From assembly GCF_001634365.1 (NCBI RefSeq), contig NZ_CP014580.1, positions 207,009-271,008 on the forward strand: a stretch of DNA of 64,000 bases, in the 5' to 3' direction. The DNA is from Paraburkholderia phytofirmans OLGA172 (GTDB lineage: Bacteria; Pseudomonadota; Gammaproteobacteria; Burkholderiales; Burkholderiaceae). This document shows positions 35,384 through 45,799 of the stretch, piece after piece; the stretch's first letter is position 1; the number at the start of each line of letters is the position of its first letter. The position numbers were made by a program, and so were the translations under genes. The notes under the pieces are model-generated. The model saw only the letters and a list, made by a program, of their open reading frames with translations. It was not told where the DNA came from and made no database searches.

Positions 35384-36164
35384 GAGCCTCGCTCTCCTTC
35401 AGAAACTCGGGTGCCGTCGCATTGAAGGTGCGTAACGCGTGCCGGATATCCAGCGGTCTCGCGCCGAGCGCCTGCCATTCGCGTGTCAACGCACCCATAT
35501 TCGGCGTCTCCATCGGGCCATAGCAACCGTAGCAGCCACGCCGGAAAGCCGGGCAGATCGCGCCGCACCCGGCATGCGTCACCGGCCCGAGACACGGCGT
35601 GCCCTGCACCATTACGCACACCGTGCCGCGCTGCTTGCACTCCACGCAGACACTGTGACTCGCGATCGCCGGCTTGCGGCCGGCGAGAAATGCCGAGATG
35701 ACCTCGATGAGCTGCATCTTGTTGATCGGGCAGCCACGCAACTCGTAGTCGACCGGCACGTGTGCGGAGATCGGTGTCGAGGTAGCAAGCGTCGTGATGT
35801 ATTCCGGTGACGCGTAGACTGCGGCCACGAACTCGCGTACGTCCGCAAAATTGCGCAACGCCTGGATCCCACCGGCTGTCGCACAGGCGCCGATCGTGAC
35901 GAGATGTTTCGACTGGCGCCGCACCGCCTGAATGCGCTCGGCGTCGTGCGGTGTGGTGATCGATCCTTCAACCAGCGAGAGATCGTACGGGCCGGCCCCG
36001 ATAGCGCTGGACGCTTCCGGGAAGCTGGCGATCTCGATGGCATCGGCAAGCGCGAGGAGTTCGTCCTCGCAATCCAGCAAGGAGAGCTGGCATCCGTCGC
36101 AGGATGCGAACTTCCAGACCGCGAGCCGCGGCCGCTTGCGCTGGTTCGTTGCAGGTGCGCCCAT
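35358..36164 (-). CDS. hydD: [NiFe]-hydrogenase small (delta) subunit
   Basis: A 268-residue iron-sulfur subunit. It has the proximal-cluster motif [15 protein letters not shown] (C22, C25), [17 protein letters not shown], and a C-terminal cysteine-rich part ([35 protein letters not shown]) for further clusters. There is no signal peptide, so it is cytoplasmic. It starts 1 nt after the gamma-subunit stop. Confidence 0.93.
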
Positions 36165-36165
36165 C

Positions 36166-37005
36166 TCAGATCTCCGGAACCGCGAAGATGCCAGCGATTG
36201 TATCGAAGCGCATCACCGGCCCATCCTTGCAGATGAATGCAGGGCCGAGCTGACAGTGGCCACACAGGCCGACCGCGCATTTCATGTTGCGCTCCATCGA
36301 CAGGTAGATACGCTCGGGCGAAACGCCGGCATCGCGCAGCGCATTGATTGTGAAGCGCATCATGAGCTCGGGTCCGCAGACCAGCGCGACGGTCTCGCGC
36401 GGATCGAAGGCCGCACGCGCAACCAGCGCCGGCACGACACCGACGTGGCCATGCCAGCCCGCGTCCGCGTGATCGACGGTCACCTCGATCTGGACATCCA
36501 TCCGCTGTCGCCACCGTTCCAGTTCTTGGCGGTAAAGCAGGTCCTTCGGATTGCGGCTTCCGACCAGAATGACGACACGCCCATAATGGCTCCGGTTGGC
36601 CAGCACGTCATAGATTGCCGGGCGCAGCGGCGCGAGGCCGAGGCCGCCGGCTACGATGACGATGTCCGAACCCTCGGCAGCGACGACCGGCCAACCCGTT
36701 CCAAACGGGCCGCGCAGCCCGATCGTCGCGCCCGCTTCCAGCCTCGCGAGCGCCGCGCTGACAGCGCCGACGTTGCGAACAGTATGCACGAAAGAGCGCT
36801 CATCGCTCCGGTCGCCGCTCATGCTGATCGCCGCTTCGCCAACACCGAACACGTAGAGCATGTTGAACTGCCCCGGCTCAAAAGCAGGTCGTTCCCCGGC
36901 GAGTGGTACAAACTCCAGCGTTGTCGTGTCGGCGAGCTCGCGGCGCGCCCGGGCGACGCGATAGACCTGTGGGACGAACGGATCAGGGGCCCGGGCGGCA
37001 GCCAT
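36166..37005 (-). CDS. hydG: Hydrogenase gamma subunit, FAD/NAD(P)-binding diaphorase
   Basis: A protein of about 279 residues of the ferredoxin-NADP reductase type. FAD-binding [11 protein letters not shown] and [10 protein letters not shown] are followed by the NAD(P) site [15 protein letters not shown] and CGPELMM, and by a C-terminal [2Fe-2S] motif ([11 protein letters not shown]...FIC). It passes electrons between NAD(P)H and the hydrogenase core. An alternative ATG at 37026 would overlap the upstream gene; 37005 lies just after that gene's stop and is preferred. Confidence 0.92.
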   Translation of the reverse strand: MAAARAPDPFVPQVYRVARARRELADTTTLEFVPLAGERPAFEPGQFNMLYVFGVGEAAISMSGDRSDERSFVHTVRNVGAVSAALARLEAGATIGLRGPFGTGWPVVAAEGSDIVIVAGGLGLAPLRPAIYDVLANRSHYGRVVILVGSRNPKDLLYRQELERWRQRMDVQIEVTVDHADAGWHGHVGVVPALVARAAFDPRETVALVCGPELMMRFTINALRDAGVSPERIYLSMERNMKCAVGLCGHCQLGPAFICKDGPVMRFDTIAGIFAVPEI

Positions 37006-37006
37006 C

Positions 37007-37451
37007 TCAGCGTTTCCCGTAGACATCGAGCAGTTGCAGCCTCGTTGCGTCCAGCCGTTTCACGAAGATCGGCAGAAAGCGCTTCATCAACGCATAGCCC
37101 AGATCGTGATCGGCCTCACACTTGTCGCGTAGGCACCGGGCGTCCATGCCGATCGCACGCGTGAGCTCGACGGCCCTGGCATCGAAATTCCAGCGATAAG
37201 GCGGAACCAGCCACGATGCTCCCACGATCTCGCCGGCGCCGAGGGTCGCGACCACGATGGGCGCCTGCCCGGGCGCGACGATTTCGAGCGCGACCTTGCC
37301 GTGACGAATCAGGAAGAACTCATTCGCGGGCTCGCCTTCCCTGAACAGATAATGCCCCGCATCGAAGCGGTGGTTTCTGGCACAGCCGGAGATCAACCGG
37401 CTATGCGCAGAATCGAAACCCGCAAAGAAGGGGTGTTCGCCCAGAATATGC

Positions 37452-37465
<14 letters not shown>
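37007..37465 (-). CDS. Cyclic-nucleotide-binding-fold protein in the hydrogenase operon
   Basis: A 152-residue protein with one Crp-like beta-barrel ([40 protein letters not shown]) and a short helical end, but no DNA-binding domain. It lies between the beta- and gamma-subunit genes and overlaps hydB by 14 nt. The second ATG (37465) has the better spacing from AAGGAG. A protein of this fold (HoxI) serves the NAD-reducing hydrogenase of Cupriavidus, which suggests a role in nucleotide supply or regulation here. Confidence 0.88.
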
Positions 37466-38615
<1,150 letters not shown>

Positions 38616-39269
38616 CGCAGCTCCTTCGAAACTGGACCGTAACCGTGCCCATTGTCTGACTTTAGCAAAGGCCAGAGCGCGTCAGGTGTAACGGTACGCG
38701 CAGTCACCCCTTCATCGGCATCATCGTTTCCCCATGCTCTTGAACCCTGGTTCGTGGCGCATCGGGGTGAAGCACTCGCAGCAACAAGATGTTCGGGGCG
38801 GTCCTGTTCCACGAAAGTATAAGTTCCCACTGAGGGCAGTGTTACAACAGATTGTTGTGCGCCAATGCCGACATTCTCAGCCGATCTGGGAGTTATCGAA
38901 TGACGCCTCGTAGGGGCACCATATCCTGCCGCGCAGCCAGAAAACCAGCGACGAACGAGGTGCGCCAGGCATTCCGGACAATCCCCTGGGTAACACGCCC
39001 GACGCGATCCTCAAGAAACCCGTAAGGCCAACTGGTACGCAGTGCCACCGACATCGAGTGAAGCCACGACCCTGGCCACGCGTGGGGCCGATCTTCAACG
39101 GATAGTCTTCTGCAAGGGCGCAACGCAGCCTCGATCCGGGCAAGGACGTTTCACCAGATCAACCAGAGCGAGTTAGCAGTCTGAATAAAACTACGGCTCC
39201 ATCAGGGTTTGCCCTATCACTACTTGACCCCGACCAGGCCACTTCGATCGCGTTCTCGCCGGATGAGGT
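38616..39269. other. Intergenic region upstream of the hydrogenase operon
   Basis: About 650 bp. It should carry the hydB promoter. Minus-strand frames at 38877-39143 have no ribosome site or family likeness. Nothing else recognised. Confidence 0.4.
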
Positions 39270-40184
39270 TCAGGGCGACGTTCCTTCTTTTCCCTGACCT
39301 GCGTGTTCCTTACCTAACCCCATAGTCAGCGCGGTGAGTCCGGCCAGGCCGCCGAGCTGCATGGTTTCCACCGCTGAACTCGGGACAATCACAATCGTGG
39401 AGTTTTCCTTCAACCCCTCGTACAACATGTTCATCGCCCTGAGATGCAACGCAACGGGATTCTCGACATAGCTCTTCGCCGCATCCGCAAATTTTTCCGC
39501 TACCTGTCTCTCCGAATCCCCGAGAATGACGCGCGCCTGACGTTCTCTCTCCGCCTGAGCCTGCATCGACATCGCATCCTCAAGAGCCGATGGAATAAGA
39601 ACGTCCTTGATCTCCACCGAAATGACATTGATGCCCCATGGCTCGGTGCGTAGATCGATGATCTTCTGAAGTTCGTTACTGATTTTGTCCCTGCCCTCAA
39701 GCATGTCGGAAAGCATCGTCTTGCCGATAACGTCACGCAAGGCCGTTTGGGACGCCCAGCCGATGGCGCTGTTATAGTCGGCGACGTCTAGCGCCGCCTT
39801 CTTCGGGTCCAGCACTTTCCAGAACAGGACTGCATCGACATCGACCGGCACTGTATCTTTCGTGAGCGTCTTTTCTGCCTTGAAGGAACTGGTAATCACG
39901 CGAGTGTCGATCAAATAGGGCACGGTTTCGACAATCGGGATAATGAAAAACAATCCGGGCCCCTTCAGCGCGCGAAAGCGCCCCAACCGCAAAACCACCG
40001 CCCTGTCCCACTGATCCGCGATCCTGATCGAGGCAGAAGCGACGAAAGCAACAACGAACGCGACGACAGCCAACGACAGGCTTTCACCATAAGCGCCAAG
40101 CGCATACTCGAAGTACGCGAATGCCAGCCCAATGCCAAAAATTACAAGAAAGATCAATCCCGGTAGTGCGTTGGATCTTCTCAT
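39270..40184 (-). CDS. Slipin (stomatin/SPFH band-7 family) protein
   Basis: A 304-residue membrane-anchored protein. Two N-terminal hydrophobic segments (about 8-28 and 34-52) are followed by the SPFH core (DQWDRAVVLRLGRFRALKGPG, DVDAVLFWKVLDPKKAALDV, TMLSDMLEGRD) and the coiled-coil start AQAERERQARVILGDSE. It probably organises membrane microdomains. The C-terminus lacks an NfeD partner site, and no NfeD gene is adjacent. An imperfect FNR box lies at 40668-40681, far upstream. Confidence 0.88.
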   Translation of the reverse strand: MRRSNALPGLIFLVIFGIGLAFAYFEYALGAYGESLSLAVVAFVVAFVASASIRIADQWDRAVVLRLGRFRALKGPGLFFIIPIVETVPYLIDTRVITSSFKAEKTLTKDTVPVDVDAVLFWKVLDPKKAALDVADYNSAIGWASQTALRDVIGKTMLSDMLEGRDKISNELQKIIDLRTEPWGINVISVEIKDVLIPSALEDAMSMQAQAERERQARVILGDSERQVAEKFADAAKSYVENPVALHLRAMNMLYEGLKENSTIVIVPSSAVETMQLGGLAGLTALTMGLGKEHAGQGKEGTSP

Positions 40185-40667
40185 TTTTCATTCTCCAAGG
40201 ATGCACTGGCGTTCGACGCAGGTTCGACGTCTTATCGAGCGGCAACGTCCTGGCGGAGACGAGCATGCTGTCCCTTTCAGGGACGTGCGATAGCAGTCCC
40301 AGTCTCCTGCTTCCAGCCTATAGTCACCCGGATTCGTCCCGCGGCTGATTTCCTTCGTCCGTTTGTTAAACATACAGTAGCGCCCAAAATGCTCTGCAGG
40401 TTCCATTCTCCGTCGGGCCGTTTTTCCGCGGGCACCCCAATTCGCCACTCCAGGACCGGGTCGGGTGCCAGGAAAGGCGGGGGAGCCAGCGCGCCGTCAC
40501 TCAATCGCCTGCCAGCACCTGTGTTGCCGCAACGTCGGTAGCTAACGTAGTTGCCACGTGCGTCGCGATCCGCTCACGCGGCTCGCCAGATGAAACGGGT
40601 GCGCTTCGGCCTGACGACCTGCAGTAACCGATGACAACTCAATCTAGCTGTTCAGGAAGCGCTGCCC

Positions 40668-40681
40668 TTGATCCATATCAG
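40668..40681. promoter_or_regulatory. Imperfect FNR-type box
   Basis: TTGAT-CCAT-ATCAG. The last base deviates from the dyad. It is far from both flanking genes. Confidence 0.35.
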
Positions 40682-40867
40682 GTTTTATCAGGGTCGTAGC
40701 CTGAGGCGCACTGCACAGTGGGCAACCCTGCCGCGACGCTACAGAGAGGCAGAGCTGATCGACTCTTTTCGCTTCAGTAACTCGGGCGACGCCGATTGCG
40801 CCCGTTTCCCGGTAAGCGCCGGCGAGGCCGCCCGGGTGATCGGCCCGGCGGATAGCGTGCTGTCCCG

Positions 40868-40881
40868 TTGACACAAATCAA
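40868..40881 (+). promoter_or_regulatory. FNR/ANR box of the USP gene at 40991
   Basis: TTGAC-ACAA-ATCAA. CATCAT (40903-40908) is centred 31 bp away. Confidence 0.8.
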
Positions 40882-40990
40882 CTGGCACACCCCTCCACGG
40901 CACATCATTAAAAACAGGTCCTTCGACGGTTAGGGGTGAAGCGCCCCTGACTGTGGCGACTGACTGATCCTTTTGGAAAGAGGCGATCTG

Positions 40991-42016
40991 ATGAACAGTC
41001 CTGTGGGCGCCCAGTTAGGGCATCGTCCGTTCAATCGGCTAATGATCGCTGTGGCCGGCGGAATGGGGCTGACATCGCTTGCGCGTTATGCGATGAGGTT
41101 TGCGGGGCCGGGCGCAACCGTCAGACTCGTGAGCATCGTTGGAAATCCCCGCGTGCTGTTTCCGACTCTGCCTTTGAGCTATTCTGGGTGGCACGATGCG
41201 CACGTCGAGTTGATTCGAGTGAGCGAGGCAGCGCTAGCCGAAGCGAAGAGAGAAATTGAAGGCCCCAGCCTCGCACCGGAGACAGAACTTCTCGACCTCT
41301 CGATTCACGGCAGTCACATCGCACAGGCGCTGAGCGAAGCGGCGCAGCACTGGGACGCGACATTGGTCGCCATAGCTGCGCATCCGCGGGCCACGGCGCG
41401 AGGCTGGGGCGACCACCTCGATCCGGAAGATGTCGCGGCGATGATTCGGGTTCCGGTGCTGTATGTGCCATCCGCGCGCCTTGAATCGGGCGTGCTCGAG
41501 ACCTCCCGCGTCCTCGTTGCAGTTGACGGCAGCGAAACCGCGCTGCAAGCGCTGTGCGCCGCGCTGGCGGCGTTACCGCAGGTAGCGCTGTGGCGGGTTG
41601 TGTATGTCGTGGATAGCGTGCTACATGTGCCTGGTTGGCCAGGCGACATCCTGAGCAGGAATGGCACGCGGGCGCTCGACCGCGCGGCGGACCTGCTGAA
41701 AGCATACGGCCGAACTGGCGGCACCGCATTGATCGATACGTCCGCAGATGCGCGCGATATCCATGCGGCGATTGCGTTCGAAGCCGATCGCTGGGGCGCT
41801 CAGCTCGTAGTGATGGGGACGCGGGGCCGGCGAACTGCGACGCGATGGCTGCTCGGAAGCGTCGCTGAGCGCACATTGCGCAGCATGTCACGCCCGTTGT
41901 TGGTATGCCCGCCTGTCGATGTGTCTGCACGCGGCGCCAAACAGGCTGCTGGGTCGGGCATGGAAACCGCTCGAGGCGTTGGCCCGGAAGAAACGGAACC
42001 GCCGATCCTCCCGTAG
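40991..42016 (+). CDS. Tandem-domain universal stress protein with a degenerate first domain
   Basis: A 341-residue protein. The first half has a Usp-like fold without the ATP loop (LMIAVAGGMGLTSLARYAM, LVAIAAHPRAT). The second half is a full Usp domain (RVLVAVDGSETALQAL) with MGTRGRRTATRWLLGS, so only this one should bind ATP. A C-terminal tail of about 30 residues is low-complexity. The ATG at 40991 follows AAAGAGG. It is a single-gene unit with an FNR box 110 bp upstream. Confidence 0.9.
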   Translation: MNSPVGAQLGHRPFNRLMIAVAGGMGLTSLARYAMRFAGPGATVRLVSIVGNPRVLFPTLPLSYSGWHDAHVELIRVSEAALAEAKREIEGPSLAPETELLDLSIHGSHIAQALSEAAQHWDATLVAIAAHPRATARGWGDHLDPEDVAAMIRVPVLYVPSARLESGVLETSRVLVAVDGSETALQALCAALAALPQVALWRVVYVVDSVLHVPGWPGDILSRNGTRALDRAADLLKAYGRTGGTALIDTSADARDIHAAIAFEADRWGAQLVVMGTRGRRTATRWLLGSVAERTLRSMSRPLLVCPPVDVSARGAKQAAGSGMETARGVGPEETEPPILP

Positions 42017-42316
42017 TGGGCGAGGCAGCGCGACTCGCGCTGATTGCCCTTTGTCGACCTCACTGTGTCGGACATTGCTCGCACGGTTGGTACGACAACA
42101 TGTGGAAACGAGCAAAGCTATTGGCCCGGTCGCGTGCGCTCGCGTCAGCCCGCTCCCGAGTCATTTCTATGGGAGCATTTGTACATATATTGTCAGCAGT
42201 CCAAGCTCATCGTATGCGATGGGAATGAAAATCGCCGTCGGCCCACGTCAGCAGATTGGCCATTTCGACACGTACGTCAAAGATGCCGGACCCTCGTCAC
42301 GGGAGCGTTTGCAATC
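42017..42316. other. Intergenic region, nothing recognised
   Basis: No supported gene, dyad or family-like frame was found between the USP gene and the truncated membrane-protein gene. Confidence 0.4.
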
Positions 42317-42474
42317 CGCAATCAAGCGCAAGCACGTTCACTGAAAGGAACAAGCCGAGCGCCAGGCTGGCGAGCCGGTGTTCCAGATCGGGATAGCAGC
42401 TCGCCCAGAGCGACAGCATAATCACGATTTCGACAATACCCTGCAGAGCAAACAACGCCAACATCGACGCGAAC
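42317..42474 (-). pseudogene. Truncated membrane-protein gene, relative of 30894-31241
   Basis: The minus strand reads PFASMLALFALQGIVEIVIM, then SLWASCYPDLEHRLASLALG, resembling LMLVFVALQVVFEGLFLIGAWMS...HRVANLLAGLG of the gene at 30894. The 5' part is missing because an IS6 element begins at 42475. Confidence 0.6.
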
Positions 42475-43316
42475 GGTTTTGTCGCATTAGCAATGCTGCG
42501 TTAAAGTTCGGGATGCACAAACTTTGCTTCGGGTCACGATGAAGAAGACCGCGACACCACGAACCGGCCTTGCTGCAGGCATTGCGAAGGTTTTGAAGCG
42601 GCTTCATTATCCGCTGGACGTGATGTTGTTGTGCGTGCGGCGGTATGTGGCCTATTCGCTAAGTCTTCGGAATCTTGAGGAGATGATGGCTGAGCGCGCC
42701 ATCGGCGTGGATCATTCAACAGTGCATCGGTGGATCATAAAGTTGGTGCCCTTGTTCGAAAAGACGTTTCGCAAGCACAAACGCCCGGTGGGCAAGAGTT
42801 GACGCATGGATGAAAGCTATATCAAGGTCAAAGGCTCGTGGAAATATCTTTATCGCGCCGTGGACAAGGCGGGCAACACCATCGACTTTCTGTTTAGAGC
42901 CAAGCGCGACAGGGCTGCTGCCCAGCGGTTTTTTGAAAAGGCAATCGGTCAGAACGGCTCGCCCGAGACGGTGACCATCGACAAGAGCGGTTCCAATCTG
43001 GCCGCGCTTCATGCGGTGAATGCCGAGCGCGAGACACCCATCAAGATTCGTCAAGTTAAGTATTTGAACAACGTGGTCGAACAGGACCATCGGGCCATCA
43101 AACGCATCACTCGGCCGATGCAGGGGTTCAAGGACTTTGACTGCGCACGCGTTATTCTCCGTGGCATCGAGACTATGCACATGATCAAGAAAGGGCAGAT
43201 GAAATGCTTGGGTAAAACCCCGCTGTCCGCTGCCCAGCAGTTCCACGCGCTCTTTTCATAAGGTATCCTTGTGATATCGCATTTACTCGCCCGTCCCGTC
43301 TTACTGCGACAAAACC
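42475..43316 (+). mobile_element. IS6-family insertion sequence, inactivated copy
   Basis: An 842-bp element with terminal inverted repeats GGTTTTGTCGCA at both ends (the right end reversed). No matching 8-bp target duplication was found, so flanking rearrangement is likely. It carries a transposase gene with an in-frame stop. Confidence 0.88.
42539..43261 (+). pseudogene. IS6-family transposase with an in-frame TGA
   Basis: The reading frame is the same before and after a TGA at 42800-42802. The intact relative at 51827 has TGG (Trp) there (KRPVGKSWRMDE versus KRPVGKS-stop-RMDE). The rest, including MDESYIKV, TIDKSGSN and VEQDHRAIK, is complete. A single point mutation separates it from a full gene. 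Confidence 0.92.
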
Positions 43317-43319
43317 GCC

Positions 43320-43463
43320 ATGGCTGCGTGCGTCGACATGATCAACGCTGTTTCGGCCATCGGCGTAAGAAACGAGCCGCACGCTGTTCGCGATGCACTG
43401 CAGCGCCTCCACGCTGCCGCTACGGCCACACATGACGAGGCGGCCAGGGCCAGAATGAATTGA
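43320..43463 (+). other. Possible 47-codon gene fragment after the IS6 element
   Basis: The frame starts MAACVDMINAVSAIGVRNEP directly after the IS right end and stops at 43463. It looks like coding sequence with high-GC codon use but has no ribosome site, so it may be the 3' end of a gene interrupted by the element. No family assigned. Confidence 0.3.
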
Positions 43464-44585
43464 TCAGCTACGGAGTTTTGTAAGCAGGTCCGCCACGCCG
43501 GCACGGGTGGCAATTTCCCAGATATATCCTCGGGAATAATCGACACCCGCCCGCCGATGAAGCACGGTGCGCAATCGGCCGTTCGTCCAGTGATCAGCGT
43601 CTATGCCGTGCACTCTCGGCGACTCCTTAACCGTTGCGGCAACCCACGCCAGCGTTTCATCATTGATCGTCAGGCGCTTATTCTCCGTGCGCAGCTTCGG
43701 TGGTCGCATCCTGTGGTCCAGTCCAAGCTTCCCGACGAGGGTCCTGACATGTCCGCTGGAATGGTAGACACCGAATCTCTCCTTGATCAGCTTTTGAACA
43801 TCCCCGTTTCTCCAGAGTTCGGTTTCATACCCGTGGGCCATGGGGCTGCCCTCCAATGTCGCCCGTAACCACTTAAGGGCCTCGGGACCAAGCGTGGCAC
43901 TGCGCCCGGATGCCTTGAGCTGCTCAACAGCCTCAACGCCATTGGCAACTACCATTGATCTGTATTTTGTAATGGTGCGTACGCTGATGTTGAGCGCTTT
44001 CGAGACGTGCCCGACACTGTCCCCATCCAGCAGCATTTTGGCAGCAATCTTTCGGCGCGCGGCATAGCCGTCGCTCTGTGGTTTATGAGCGGTAGCAGAT
44101 GACGCCTTTTCTGAAGTCGAATAGGTAAGTCGATAGGCGAGGCCGTAACCCCGAACGAGGTAGCCAACATGCGAAGGTGAAAACCGGACGCCGAAACGCC
44201 GCAAGATCAACTCGCGCAGTTGGCTTATGGTCCAGGTCGGCCCCGGATAGCCGTGAAGCTCCGGCGAGTGCTTGATCGTGCTAACGAGCCAGCTTTGCGA
44301 CGCATCATCCAGTCGCGAGGGCCCCCCGTGGATGCGAAGACGAGCAAGGGCGTCAGCCCCGCCCCTCTCAACCAGATCCTTGTACTTGCTCACGGTCGGA
44401 AGACTCAGTCGAGCCTTCCTGGACACTTCGCTAATACCCTCACCATTCAACAGGAACTCAGCGGCGAGAGCCCGACGGCGCGCGAGCGGAGCATCATCTA
44501 AGTATTTGCTCATTGTAAATTTCGGAAGTGCTTTGGCGGCTATATCGGCCTGATTTTGGCAATATTTATACACGATTTTCGACAT
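43464..44585 (-). CDS. Protein built of repeated IS630-type winged-HTH modules, no catalytic domain
   Basis: About 373 residues, start uncertain (ATG 44585 or 44513; neither has a good ribosome site). Repeat 1 spans about 35-152, repeat 2 about 176-292 and a half repeat about 305-366. Each has an HTH (ISEVSRKARLSLPTVSKY; VGHVSKALNISVRTITKY) and a second part of the pattern W-x6-L...FGV..S..H...L...GL. This is the DNA-binding half of IS630/Tc1-type transposases. No DDE domain is present. It may be a domesticated DNA-binding protein or a self-binding regulator. Confidence 0.75.
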   Translation of the reverse strand: MSKIVYKYCQNQADIAAKALPKFTMSKYLDDAPLARRRALAAEFLLNGEGISEVSRKARLSLPTVSKYKDLVERGGADALARLRIHGGPSRLDDASQSWLVSTIKHSPELHGYPGPTWTISQLRELILRRFGVRFSPSHVGYLVRGYGLAYRLTYSTSEKASSATAHKPQSDGYAARRKIAAKMLLDGDSVGHVSKALNISVRTITKYRSMVVANGVEAVEQLKASGRSATLGPEALKWLRATLEGSPMAHGYETELWRNGDVQKLIKERFGVYHSSGHVRTLVGKLGLDHRMRPPKLRTENKRLTINDETLAWVAATVKESPRVHGIDADHWTNGRLRTVLHRRAGVDYSRGYIWEIATRAGVADLLTKLRS

Positions 44586-45003
44586 CTTTCGTGGAGAAGC
44601 GCCCGTCTTCGTTTCGCGTAGCGCTTCGTAATTTTTCCCTTCAGTTTTCCTTAAGCATACCAAAGCGATATTCAGGTAACATGCGCGCGTCCATTCGCGT
44701 CAGATCTTCACTGACGCGCTCACTGCCGCTGCGAAGTTCGCGGCGGTGCCTCACCTCCTCGGAGGTTCTAGGTCGCTCGGATGCCAGACTTTTCGAGTCG
44801 GTCTCGCGCGGTTTTTTTGACACCACGTACGCTCCCAACCTTAGGCGCCGCTGTTTGTGGCAGCGTACTCGCACCGTTCGCGTGTTCGAAACAACACGTC
44901 CGCCTTCAAATTTCCCTACGCGTTGAGTTTGAAAATATTCTATGCTTGCCTCGACTGGTTGACATCATCAATCCGTTCGACTTGAAGACAACGCTGATAA
45001 AAA
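44586..45003. other. Intergenic region, nothing recognised
   Basis: About 420 bp, locally lower in GC than the flanks. It must hold the promoters of the divergent flanking genes. Confidence 0.4.
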
Positions 45004-45618
45004 ATGATCCTCGGTCCACGAATGCCCGTGATTGCGTTGCTTGCCGCCGCTGGCCTCACCTTGACGCCAGCCCTCGCACAAAGTGAGGATGGTGCCCGCA
45101 TTGCCATGCAGATTTGTTCCGGCTGCCACGGTGTAGGCGGGCGTAGCGAATCGCCGATGTTTCCGAAGCTCAATGCGCAGACCCCCGAATACATCGAAGC
45201 CCAGTTGAAGGGATTCCGCGAGCACGCGCGCGGTGAAAACACTGCCCGCGATTACATGTGGGGCATGGCCGCCCTGCTGGACGCCGCCGCCGTCAAGTCG
45301 CTGGCCGACTATTTCTCGCACCAGCCGGCAACGCGAGGCGCGACTGGAGATGCCGCCTTGACGGCCAAGGGACAGGAAATCTTCGAAGGCGGCCTGCCGG
45401 ATAAGGGCGTGCCGGCTTGCGCAACATGTCACGGCGCGGAGGCCCAGGGAGCCGGCACATTCCCACGGCTGGCCGGGCAACACAAGGAGTATCTATTGCA
45501 TCAGATCGAGGTTTTCAAAAACGGTACGCGTGGCAATGCACCTGTGATGAGCGCAGTGGCGCATACCTTGAATGACGAACAGGCCAGGGCCGTGGCGGTC
45601 TATCTGCAATCCAAATAA
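45004..45618 (+). CDS. Periplasmic diheme cytochrome c (c4-like)
   Basis: A 204-residue secreted cytochrome. A signal peptide (VIALLAAAGLTLTPALAQ) is followed by two domains, each with a haem motif (CSGCHG near residue 38; CATCHG near residue 141) and later Met ligands (MWGM; PVMSAVAH). This is the layout of cytochrome c4. ATGs at 45004 and 45022 are both possible. The next cytochrome-like gene is the fused porin at 47432, separated by a probable insertion, so the pair may once have been one unit for electron exchange across the envelope. Confidence 0.92.
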   Translation: MILGPRMPVIALLAAAGLTLTPALAQSEDGARIAMQICSGCHGVGGRSESPMFPKLNAQTPEYIEAQLKGFREHARGENTARDYMWGMAALLDAAAVKSLADYFSHQPATRGATGDAALTAKGQEIFEGGLPDKGVPACATCHGAEAQGAGTFPRLAGQHKEYLLHQIEVFKNGTRGNAPVMSAVAHTLNDEQARAVAVYLQSK

Positions 45619-45799
45619 GGTATTCCCCGCATGGCGCGGTCGGCAGACTCTGAACAAGCTATTCCGTAGGCCAGTTGATCTTGATCGATGCGACGCTGCC
45701 AAGGCACAGCGAGATTCACTTATGCCTAAGCCGGACGAGCCGGAACCAAACAGGTAGTACGATGCGTAGCCATATAGCCAGCCGATGCCGAAGTGAACC

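Larger units (their letters stand above)
40185..40990. other. Divergent intergenic region between slipin and USP genes
   Basis: About 800 bp. It holds a perfect FNR box (40868) for the USP gene and an imperfect one (40668). A minus-strand frame at 40277-40504 looks partly coding (FLAPDPVLEWRIGVPAEKRP) but has no supported start or family. Confidence 0.4.

Noticed and set aside
38877..39143. Minus-strand frame upstream of the hydrogenase as a gene
   Set aside because: No ribosome site, no recognisable family and composition like a shadow frame.
42800..42802. TGA as a possible selenocysteine codon
   Set aside because: The intact IS6 relative has Trp here and there is no reason for selenocysteine in a transposase; a nonsense mutation is simpler.
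45679..45692. TTGAT-CTTG-ATCGA as an FNR box
   Set aside because: The right arm has two mismatches and no -10 follows at 31 bp; the next gene is probably an insertion.
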